Positions 1-4,899 are shown, numbered from the stretch's first letter. The stretch: DNA of 6,279 nucleotides from Candidatus Njordarchaeota archaeon (GCA_029855985.1 JAGSHR010000195.1:1-6279); one strand, 5' to 3'. Notes: generated from the letters alone by a model not told the origin. Numbers and translations: made by a program.

Positions 1-314
1 GCTACATTGATTCGGGTTTCACACTTGCTGGCGGGACAAATATTTTTGGCGATAAGCGAATGAATTACTTTCAACCCGACTTTAACGAGGTAAGAGAAAA
101 GAACCCAGATATTATTGTATACGAACCTCAACCAGGAAGAAAAATAACAAAAGAAGAAATAATCAAGACTTTTATTGAGAGGGGATGGGAAAACATCAAC
201 GCAGTAAAAAACGATAATGTGTTCGTCACACCAACAGACTTTTTCGCTCACTATGGACCAAGTTTCTTTGAAGCTGTAGAATGGTTAAACAATAAATTGA
301 ACGAACTTTCTTAA
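1..314 (+). CDS. ABC transporter substrate-binding protein (siderophore/cobalamin/metal class), C-terminal fragment
   Basis: This is the 3' end of a gene that begins before the window. The reading frame is open from base 3 with no stop ahead of the methionine codon at 60, so that methionine is probably internal; about 103 residues are visible. The fragment resembles the C-terminal lobe of the periplasmic-binding-protein fold used by FepB/BtuF-like receptors (PF01497): a 'TLAGGTNIFGD' turn, then 'NPDIIVYEP' (the usual 'NPDvIi' strand), a helix ending in 'RGWENINAVKNDNVFVTP' (the usual W..i.AVK.grVyv.P), and a closing 'GPSFFEAVEWLNNKL' helix. Such proteins capture a chelated metal or corrinoid outside the membrane and hand it to a permease/ATPase pair. 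The substrate cannot be read from this part, and signal peptide and transporter partners lie outside the window. It converges on the regulator gene downstream with a 29-nt gap. The family call is firm; the ligand is unknown. Confidence 0.85.
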   Translation, partial: YIDSGFTLAGGTNIFGDKRMNYFQPDFNEVREKNPDIIVYEPQPGRKITKEEIIKTFIERGWENINAVKNDNVFVTPTDFFAHYGPSFFEAVEWLNNKLNELS

Positions 315-330
315 ACCAAGCTTCAAGTGG

Positions 331-343
331 AGAAAGAAAAAAA
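331..343 (-). terminator. T-rich terminator after the PadR-type gene
   Basis: Directly after the minus-strand stop codon the transcribed strand reads TTTTTTTCTTTCT, the U-rich signal that usually ends archaeal transcripts. It lies within the 29-nt gap between the convergent genes. A short dyad (CTTTCT at 306-311 with AGAAAG at 331-336, plus CCA/TGG at 316-318 and 328-330) overlaps it, so an RNA hairpin is also possible. Confidence 0.45.
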
Positions 344-826
344 TTAAATATTTAGTCCTATCCTTTTTTTGTAGTTTTCTGCGCAGTGGACACAGCAAAA
401 TGTTAGTTCCTCTCCATTTATAACTTCCACGTGTCCGCCCTCGATTATTTTTGCTCCACAGTTTACACACACTTTGATTTTTTCCTTTAGGGATATTTTC
501 AGTATGTCTTCAAAGCGGTCAAGTAGTTGTCTTACAAGTTCCATTCCTCTGTTTGTTAGTCTATAGACTTTTTTGTCTCTCTCCCCTCTTTCGCTGATCT
601 CAGCTAGGTTTTTTTGCCACATTGTTTTTAGGAAGGGGTAAACTTGCTCTGGATTGATCCTGTAGGGGAGAATTCTTTTTAATTCTTTCATTAACTCGTA
701 ACCGTGTCTTGGCTTGTCGTAGAGTAGTAGTATAATGAAGAGTTTTGTTAATGTGTTAATTCTGATTCCTGATTCTGATAGGACGTTTATCGTGTTTTGT
801 CTTATTTTTTTATCTTCTTTAAACAT
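344..826 (-). CDS. PadR-family transcriptional regulator with C-terminal TRASH-like metal-binding motif
   Basis: Residue numbers here count from the upstream GTG at 841; the ATG chosen is residue 6. Residues 30-115 form a PadR winged helix: 'LTKLFIILLLYDKPRHGYELMKELKR' matches the family's helix with the 'hGYeL' signature, 'PEQVYPFLKTMWQKNLAEIS' is the recognition helix, and 'KVYRLTNRGMELVRQLL' is the wing plus following helix. After a short linker comes a cysteine cluster: C125-x2-C128, x20, C149-C150-x-H152-C153. C128-x20-C149-x3-C153 fits the C-x19-22-C-x3-C pattern of TRASH domains, which are thought to bind heavy metals. The inference is a metal-responsive dimeric repressor or activator. 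The start at ATG 826 is chosen because GAGG (839-836) sits at the spacing seen for the three other minus-strand genes; the GTG at 841 would absorb that motif into the coding region. Inverted repeats upstream could be its own operators. The metal and targets are unknown. Confidence 0.85.
   Translation of the reverse strand: MFKEDKKIRQNTINVLSESGIRINTLTKLFIILLLYDKPRHGYELMKELKRILPYRINPEQVYPFLKTMWQKNLAEISERGERDKKVYRLTNRGMELVRQLLDRFEDILKISLKEKIKVCVNCGAKIIEGGHVEVINGEELTFCCVHCAENYKKRIGLNI
364..370 (+). terminator. Possible T7 terminator for the substrate-binding-protein gene
   Basis: A run of seven T residues on the plus strand begins 50 nt after the stop codon of the transporter gene, inside the 3' end of the convergent regulator. 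It is the first strong U-tract a plus-strand transcript would meet. If it is used, the two transcripts would overlap by a few dozen bases. This rests on position and composition only. Confidence 0.25.
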
Positions 827-835
827 TTTATTATT

Positions 836-839
836 CCTC
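836..839 (-). promoter_or_regulatory. Ribosome binding site GAGG for the PadR-type gene
   Basis: GAGG precedes the ATG at 826 by 9 nt. In register with the full anti-SD complement GGAGGTG the effective gap is 7 nt, as in the other minus-strand genes. The site overlaps the alternative GTG start at 841 (GTGAGG), which argues against that GTG. Confidence 0.55.
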
Positions 840-871
840 ACAAAATTGCCGGGATAAAAATTAACCCGATT

Positions 872-890
872 TTATTGAAAAAATCAATAA
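872..890. promoter_or_regulatory. Perfect 7-bp inverted repeat near the inferred PadR transcription start
   Basis: TTATTGA (872-878) and TCAATAA (884-890) are exact reverse complements separated by AAAAA. It overlaps a second dyad, GATTTT (868-873) with AAAATC (880-885). It sits where the minus-strand transcript driven by the TATA-like box at 915-923 would start, a usual place for repressor binding. It could also form a hairpin at the 5' end of the leader. The operator role is inferred. Confidence 0.4.
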
Positions 891-914
891 TAACCTTAAA
901 TTAATCAGTTTAAC

Positions 915-923
915 TTTATAAAA
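915..923 (-). promoter_or_regulatory. TATA-like box for the PadR-type gene
   Basis: The minus strand reads TTTTATAAA, a good archaeal TATA-like box. Transcription would be expected about 25 nt further on, near 893, giving a leader of roughly 67 nt before the ATG at 826. A weaker T-rich box nearer the gene (about 853-862) would leave no room for the GAGG site, so this one is preferred. The surroundings are very AT-rich, which limits confidence. Confidence 0.4.
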
Positions 924-928
924 TTATC

Positions 929-955
929 GGTTTGATTTTCGAAAAAAATCTAACC
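929..955. promoter_or_regulatory. 27-bp inverted repeat upstream of the PadR TATA-like box
   Basis: Arms GGTTtGATTTT (929-939) and AAAATCtAACC (945-955) flank the 5-nt spacer CGAAA. Ten of the eleven arm positions pair; the exception is a T opposite T. The GC content at the ends makes this less likely to be chance than a purely A/T palindrome. On the minus strand it lies just upstream of the TATA-like box, next to where TFB binds. The size and symmetry suit a dimeric winged-helix protein, so autoregulation by the PadR-type protein is the simplest reading. The GATTTT/AAAATC core recurs in the dyad at 868-885. Confidence 0.45.
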
Positions 956-962
956 TTTTTAG

Positions 963-1056
963 TTATTAATTGATAAATTAACAAAATTTCGGAATGTTGA
1001 AATACTGTATCACTTAAATAATAATCAGTTGTTAGATAGCAGTTATCAATTAAAGT
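963..1056. repeat. Paired near-palindromic elements in the PadR-ClC gap
   Basis: TTAATTGATAA (966-976) and TTATCAATTAA (1043-1053) are exact 11-bp reverse complements 66 nt apart. Read in the same direction, AGTTATTAATT (961-971) and AGTTATCAATT (1041-1051) match at 10 of 11 positions, because each element is itself nearly palindromic. Two copies of a regulator site or a long-range RNA stem are both possible. All bases in the repeat core are A or T except one, so chance similarity is a real alternative. Nothing else coding is seen in this gap. Confidence 0.25.
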
Positions 1057-1095
1057 ATAATTTTATAAAGTAGGGTTTAGGATTTAGAAATAGGT

Positions 1096-2856
1096 TTAAA
1101 TGGAGGTTAAATACCCGTATGCTTTAACTATATCGGTCTTAGAGATTATCCCCTTAACGTGCTTCGGGTTTCTACGGTCTACAACTATTAACTTGTGGGC
1201 GCCTTCAATGTATATCATCTCGATTGCTTTTTTTATGCTTGCATCCTCGTATATTGTTGGGAATTTTTTCTGCATGACATCCTTTACAGTGTGTTTCGGG
1301 AGCATGTAGAATGGTATTGTTAAAACTTCATCAGAGGTTATAAGCCCAATTAAGTTTCCTTTCTCGTCGACAACTGGGAAGCTATCGTGATGTGTCTCTT
1401 TTATTAATTCGTAAACCTTGTTAAGATCCATGTCTGGTGTAACTGTAATAACATCTTTTGTCATGAAATCCTTCACCTTTAAAACTTCAAAGGCTGTGAG
1501 ATCAAGTTCTGGGAACAGCTTGAGTCCTCTCCTCTTCAATTTCAATGTGTAGATGTTCGAGTCACCCAGTATTACGCGAGAAATAATGTAACTCATCGAG
1601 GTCGAAGCCATCATTGGAATCATTAAAGCATAATCATGAGAAAGCTCCGGGATCATGATAACCATGCTAAGAGGCGTGTGGGCGGCCCCAGCGAACAATG
1701 CAGCCATACCTGCAAGAGAGTAAGTGAAGGGCTCCTTCACAATTGTAGGTGCGATTGAGTGGAATATTAAACCAAAGGCTCCGCCAAACATTGCTCCAAT
1801 AAAAAGACTGGGTGCGAAGATTCCACCGCTACCACCTGAACCAACAGTATTAGCAGTTGCAAGCATTTTCAAAAAACCAAGTAAAAACAGAAAACCTATT
1901 GAAGTAATTCCTCCAGCTAATACTAGGTCAACAGCTTCGTAGCCGACGCCAAGTAACCCGTAGTCAATGAAATATACAGCAATGAGTCCTGTTACGAAGC
2001 CACCTATGGCTGGCTTTATGTACGGTGGCACTTTCAATTTGTCGTAACCATCTTCAATGAGGTAAAAGAGTTTGACCCAGATTACTGAGATGAAACCCAT
2101 GATGATTCCTAATAGGAAGTAAAATATTATCTCAATTGGGTTCGTGAATCTAAGTGTTGGGGGCGCTTTATAAGCTGGGTTCGGACCGTATATTAGTTCT
2201 ATTACTGCTGCTCCAACCACTGATGCGAGTATAACGGCTATGGCGCTAGGTATTGTTATTCCCCCGTATAGGACTTCTAACCCGAAGATGGCGCCTCCCA
2301 AGGGTGCGTTGAATGTTGCAGATATTCCTGCGACCAAACCGCTTACCACTAGAAGCTTTCTTTCTCTCGCACCAACTTTAATTAGGTCCCCTACAAGGGA
2401 ACCAAACGATGCTCCGATTTGACCTATTGCCCCTTCTCTCCCTGCGCTTCCACCAGAGCCTATTGTTATTGAGGAAGCGATGATCTTTATGAATGCGACT
2501 CGCTTTCTTATTTTTCCCCTTCCAATTCTTATTGCTTCTATTACCTCGGGTATACCATGACCCTTTGTTTCTGGAGCTATTTTGTAAACTATGGGTCCTA
2601 TGATTGCACCTCCAATTGCAGGTATTAAGATTACTGAGACGTTGATTCCGTTAATGTAAATGCTCATGTTCGGCAGGATCACTTGGAAGAACAGATAATT
2701 TAGGATTTTTATTGTCTCGATAAAAACGAAAGCACCGAGCCCCCCAACGATCCCAACAAGTATTCCCAACATGTCAACGTAAATAAAATATTTGATGTCT
2801 TCTCTAACTTTTACTCTTCGCTTTAGGAATTTTGATAATGCAACCTGTAACGCCAC
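1096..2856 (-). CDS. ClC-family chloride channel/transporter with C-terminal CBS pair
   Basis: The 586-residue product is an integral membrane ClC protein that moves chloride or a similar anion. Residues 1-25 are a basic cytoplasmic start, about 30-440 form the ClC core, and about 460-580 form two CBS domains. The three anion-site signatures are present: GHGIPEV (99-105), GREG (139-142, with gating Glu141), and GGIFAPS (344-350). Tyr436 in 'SNIYTLKL' lines up with the anion-coordinating Tyr445 of E. coli ClC-ec1. In the segment FNAPLGGAIFGLEVL (182-196) the position matching proton Glu203 is Val195, as in animal ClC channels. CBS1 ends with GLITSDE (504-510) and CBS2 with GIISKTD (569-575), the usual ribose/phosphate-binding turn, so adenine-nucleotide control is plausible. 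The GTG start at 2856 is supported by GGTG at 2867-2864 with a 7-nt gap. It lies 172 nt downstream of the DUF35 gene and is probably transcribed separately. Confidence 0.95.
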   Translation of the reverse strand: MALQVALSKFLKRRVKVREDIKYFIYVDMLGILVGIVGGLGAFVFIETIKILNYLFFQVILPNMSIYINGINVSVILIPAIGGAIIGPIVYKIAPETKGHGIPEVIEAIRIGRGKIRKRVAFIKIIASSITIGSGGSAGREGAIGQIGASFGSLVGDLIKVGARERKLLVVSGLVAGISATFNAPLGGAIFGLEVLYGGITIPSAIAVILASVVGAAVIELIYGPNPAYKAPPTLRFTNPIEIIFYFLLGIIMGFISVIWVKLFYLIEDGYDKLKVPPYIKPAIGGFVTGLIAVYFIDYGLLGVGYEAVDLVLAGGITSIGFLFLLGFLKMLATANTVGSGGSGGIFAPSLFIGAMFGGAFGLIFHSIAPTIVKEPFTYSLAGMAALFAGAAHTPLSMVIMIPELSHDYALMIPMMASTSMSYIISRVILGDSNIYTLKLKRRGLKLFPELDLTAFEVLKVKDFMTKDVITVTPDMDLNKVYELIKETHHDSFPVVDEKGNLIGLITSDEVLTIPFYMLPKHTVKDVMQKKFPTIYEDASIKKAIEMIYIEGAHKLIVVDRRNPKHVKGIISKTDIVKAYGYLTSI

Positions 2857-2863
2857 TAAACTG

Positions 2864-2867
2864 CACC
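2864..2867 (-). promoter_or_regulatory. Ribosome binding site GGTG deciding the GTG start of the ClC gene
   Basis: The minus strand reads AAGGTG followed by a 7-nt spacer and GTG. No ATG lies in frame until residue 29, which is already within the first membrane segment, so the GTG start is well supported. Confidence 0.6.
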
Positions 2868-2916
2868 TTAAAAAACGTAAAAATAAACAATGACTTAATC
2901 GTTTCTTAGGAAAATG

Positions 2917-2953
2917 AAAAACTAAAATGAAATAAGTATTAAAAAACTAAAAT
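2917..2953. repeat. 12-bp direct repeat in the ClC upstream region
   Basis: AAAAACTAAAAT occurs exactly at 2917-2928 and at 2942-2953, 25 bp apart. On the minus strand the copies flank a weak TATA-like stretch (TTTAATACTTA, about 2934-2944), the best promoter candidate for the ClC gene. A regulator binding on either side of the box is possible. The repeat is A-rich and may be fortuitous. Confidence 0.3.
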
Positions 2954-3004
2954 TTTTAATGAGATAAAAACTTTTTACGTGTTGGTAACCAAAAAGCGAG
3001 TGGG

Positions 3005-3022
3005 TAAAGAAAAAGAATAAAA
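3005..3022 (-). terminator. T-rich terminator after the thiolase-DUF35 operon
   Basis: Six bases after the DUF35 stop codon the minus strand is TTTTATTCTTTTTCTTTA, a clear U-rich archaeal termination signal. It suggests that the thiolase-DUF35 transcript mostly ends before the ClC gene. Confidence 0.5.
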
Positions 3023-3028
3023 GTGTTT

Positions 3029-3433
3029 TTATTCGTTTATCTTCTTGAACACTATTCCAGGTTTGAATCCCGCTCTAACCATTTGAACTCTTTGACCGAC
3101 CTTTAAGTCTTCTCCTGTTCTAACGTATGGTATCCAACCGGAGACCTTTGTGCCATCGTCTAGCTCGATCACTGCCCATGCGTATGGAGCATCTTCAGCG
3201 AATCTCTCGGGTACCACCATTGGAAGCACAGTGTATGTGTATATCTTCCCTGTTGTGGGTAATTCTACCTCTTCTAAATTGGGGCTTTGGCACTTGTTAC
3301 AATAGACTACTGGAATTGTGTGTACGTGTCCGCAGTCTTTGCACTTTATTCCTAATAATTTTCCTTGCTTAACGGCTTCTCTCTGTCTGTGTATGAAATC
3401 GAATTCCTCAGCAGTGAAGCCAGCCTTACCCAT
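3029..3433 (-). CDS. DUF35 Zn-ribbon/OB-fold protein, thiolase partner
   Basis: This small cytoplasmic protein (134 residues from the second ATG; numbering below counts from the first ATG at 3436) has the two-part DUF35 design. A helical start is followed by a rubredoxin-like zinc ribbon, C32-x2-C35-x10-C46-x2-C49, and then an OB fold from about 60 to 133 ('GKIYTYTVLPMV', 'APYAWAVIELDDGTKVSGWI', 'EDLKVGQRVQMV'). In a characterised archaeal mevalonate enzyme complex, a DUF35 protein bridges the thiolase and HMG-CoA synthase and helps pass CoA intermediates between them. Here it follows the thiolase stop by only about two dozen bases, so the two are surely cotranscribed and probably form a complex. 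A perfect GGAGGTG lies 4 nt before the first of two consecutive ATGs and 7 nt before the second; the second is chosen because it matches the spacing of the other genes. It has no catalytic motif of its own. Confidence 0.9.
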   Translation of the reverse strand: MGKAGFTAEEFDFIHRQREAVKQGKLLGIKCKDCGHVHTIPVVYCNKCQSPNLEEVELPTTGKIYTYTVLPMVVPERFAEDAPYAWAVIELDDGTKVSGWIPYVRTGEDLKVGQRVQMVRAGFKPGIVFKKINE

Positions 3434-3440
3434 CATTTCA

Positions 3441-3447
3441 CACCTCC
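3441..3447 (-). promoter_or_regulatory. Strong Shine-Dalgarno GGAGGTG before the DUF35 gene
   Basis: This full 7-base match to the anti-SD complement sits in the short gap after the thiolase stop. It is the strongest ribosome binding site in the window and implies efficient translation of the second operon gene. Its spacing decides weakly between the adjacent ATGs at 3436 and 3433, favouring 3433. Confidence 0.7.
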
Positions 3448-3459
3448 ATAATATTAAAT

Positions 3460-4629
3460 TTATCTCTCCCTCTTATAGATGTTAACAACAACCGTTCCAC
3501 CAGTTGCACCAACATTGTGGGTTAAAGCAATCTCTGCACCCTCTACTTGCCTTTTACCAGCTTCACCAAGTAATTGCTCAAACACTTCTTCCGCCATTCC
3601 AATACCCGTGGCTCCAACAGGGTGCCCCTTCGCTTTTAGACCACCTGATGGGTTAATGGGTAGTTTCCCACCGATTTCTGTTTCTCCCTCCATCACTGCT
3701 TTCCATCCTTCGCCTTTCTTATAGAATCCAATGTCCTCGATTGCTACTATCTCAGCGATTGTGAAACAGTCGTGGACTTCTGCGAAATCAATATCTTTCC
3801 TGTCTAGGTGAGCCATTTTGAAGGCTTTTTCAGCAGCTATTCTTGCTGCTCTGATTGTTGGTAGGTGTTCTCTGTCTTGTAGTGCTGATGTTCCACCTGC
3901 TTTTACTGATGCGAGTATTCTTATTCTTTCATCGATTCCAGCTTTTTTGACGAAGTCTTCTGATGCTATTATGACTGCTGCTGCTCCATCTGTAATTGGT
4001 GAACAGTCGTATAGCCTAATGGGCCAAGCAATTACTGGAGAGTTTAGAACGTCGTCCACCGTGATTTTCTTGTGGAACATTGCCGCGGGGTTGTGGAGGG
4101 CGTTGTTGTGGTTTTTTACAGCTACTTTTGCGAATGCTTCTCTTGGTGCATTGTATTCGTGCATGTATCTTGTCATCATTGATGCGTAGAGTCCGATGAA
4201 TGTTGCTCCACTTCCTCCTTCTACTACGTAGTCGGATCCGTAAGACATGTATGTGTTTGCTGTTATTGTGTCTACAGCGTTCATTCTCTCTGCTCCAACC
4301 GCAATAACTACATCATAGTGTCCTGAAGCTACGTTTAGATATGCTTCCCTGATGGCAACTGAACCGCTTGCGCAAGCGTTTTCTACTGTTGTCATTGGAA
4401 CATCTTTTATTCCTAGTCCTGTTGCTACTACTGGGCCAAAGTGTGCTTGGTTTTCAGCGAATCCGAAAACGTTTGTTACGTATCCTGCTTCTATGTCTTT
4501 TGGGGATATTCCTGCGCTTTCTATTGCTAGTTTTGCCGCTATTAGGGCTGCTTCCCTAGAGGTCATGTGCTTCCATTTTCCATATTTAACGATTCCAGCA
4601 CCTATCAGGTATGCAGGTTTATTGTTCAA
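3460..4629 (-). CDS. Thiolase-family protein (archaeal acetyl-CoA acetyltransferase / SCP2-type thiolase)
   Basis: The 389-residue product is full length for the thiolase fold and would catalyse reversible condensation of two acyl-CoA units (acetoacetyl-CoA from acetyl-CoA, or the reverse). Nucleophile Cys86 lies in 'ENACASGS'. 'HDCF' (286-289) and 'GHPVGATG' (335-342, His336) are the other active-site loops. The C-terminal loop reads 'HNVGATGG' (371-378) instead of the Cys-containing C-x-G of classical biosynthetic thiolases, as in SCP2-type enzymes, where the HDCF cysteine (here Cys288) is thought to serve as the acid/base. The TTG start at 4629 is supported by GGTG at 4640-4637 with a 7-nt gap. 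With the DUF35 gene next to it, a mevalonate (isoprenoid lipid) role is likely. A role in fatty-acid or ketone metabolism is possible, since no HMG-CoA synthase gene is adjacent here. A TATA box lies about 50 nt upstream. Confidence 0.93.
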   Translation of the reverse strand: MNNKPAYLIGAGIVKYGKWKHMTSREAALIAAKLAIESAGISPKDIEAGYVTNVFGFAENQAHFGPVVATGLGIKDVPMTTVENACASGSVAIREAYLNVASGHYDVVIAVGAERMNAVDTITANTYMSYGSDYVVEGGSGATFIGLYASMMTRYMHEYNAPREAFAKVAVKNHNNALHNPAAMFHKKITVDDVLNSPVIAWPIRLYDCSPITDGAAAVIIASEDFVKKAGIDERIRILASVKAGGTSALQDREHLPTIRAARIAAEKAFKMAHLDRKDIDFAEVHDCFTIAEIVAIEDIGFYKKGEGWKAVMEGETEIGGKLPINPSGGLKAKGHPVGATGIGMAEEVFEQLLGEAGKRQVEGAEIALTHNVGATGGTVVVNIYKRER

Positions 4630-4636
4630 ATTTCTT

Positions 4637-4640
4637 CACC
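4637..4640 (-). promoter_or_regulatory. Ribosome binding site GGTG deciding the TTG start of the thiolase
   Basis: GGTG is followed by AAGAAAT and then TTG, the same 7-nt geometry as in the ClC gene. The protein begins 'MNNKPAYLIGAGIVKYG', the expected first strand of a thiolase, so no later start is suitable. Confidence 0.6.
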
Positions 4641-4678
4641 GTTTTAGTTATCATTATTTTTTCACTTTAGTTTTGAAA

Positions 4679-4686
4679 TTATATAA
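4679..4686 (-). promoter_or_regulatory. TATA box of the thiolase-DUF35 operon
   Basis: TTATATAA is close to the archaeal TATA consensus. Transcription would start near 4657, leaving a leader of about 27 nt that contains the GGTG site. The box is palindromic, but the only gene correctly placed for it is the thiolase. Confidence 0.55.
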
Positions 4687-4704
4687 GGATTAGGTAATTA
4701 GTTA

Positions 4705-4732
4705 GTGAAAAAATTTCAATAAATATTTTCAC
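4705..4732. promoter_or_regulatory. Inverted repeat GTGAAAA-N14-TTTTCAC upstream of the thiolase TATA box
   Basis: Arms GTGAAAA (4705-4711) and TTTTCAC (4726-4732) are exact reverse complements. The arms start 21 bp apart, two turns of the helix, as expected for a dimeric regulator contacting one face of DNA. The element lies 18 bp beyond the TATA box on the upstream side, a position more typical of an activator. No regulator for it can be named. Confidence 0.4.
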
Positions 4733-4892
4733 ATTCTTTGAAAAATATATACAAGTGGGGATGGTTTATAGGGGATATACAGTGATTAAAAATTTTTCAT
4801 CATGGCACTATATACATAGTTATACCCAAAAATTAGATTGAAAAGTCTCCCATTATATGACATATCGTTCAATTTACAATACCATTTAACCC
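4733..4892. other. Middle of the divergent intergenic region
   Basis: No convincing gene is seen in this part of the 323-nt gap between the thiolase and the ATPase. It contains three copies of ATATACA (4747-4753, 4775-4781, 4810-4816) and two of GGGGAT (4757-4762, 4771-4776). The first ATATACA lies in AAAAATATATACA, which looks like a further plus-strand TATA box and could start a transcript near 4770. A 26-codon ORF follows at 4761-4841 but has no supporting features. Confidence 0.3.
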
Positions 4893-4899
4893 TTAAATA
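4893..4899 (+). promoter_or_regulatory. TATA-like box of the ATPase gene
   Basis: TTAAATA lies about 54 nt before the TTG start at 4953. A start of transcription near 4921 would leave a leader of about 30 nt. The box is a moderate match and AT-rich alternatives exist nearby. Confidence 0.35.

Noticed and set aside
60..314. Treating the ATG at 60 as the start of a small complete protein
   Set aside because: The frame is open to the window edge and the upstream residues (TLAGGTNIFGD) belong to the same binding-protein fold, so the gene continues to the left.
2939..2959. TTAAAAA/TTTTTAA inverted repeat upstream of the ClC gene
   Set aside because: It consists only of A and T in an A/T-rich stretch and overlaps the direct repeat; symmetry of this kind is expected by chance.
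2857..3028. Possible fluoride-type riboswitch ahead of the ClC gene
   Set aside because: The leader is A/T-rich with no conserved riboswitch core, and the protein has standard chloride-type motifs rather than those of the fluoride-transporting branch.
3818..4189. Long plus-strand ORF inside the thiolase gene, and similar antisense ORFs in the ClC gene
   Set aside because: They lie wholly antisense to genes with clear protein-family matches, have low-complexity Ser/Ala/Pro-rich translations and no ribosome binding sites; they are by-products of the real coding frame.
4761..4841. 26-codon plus-strand ORF (MVYRGYTVIKNF...) in the divergent gap
   Set aside because: There is no proper Shine-Dalgarno site, no recognisable motif, and the length is well within chance; kept only as a note on the intergenic region.
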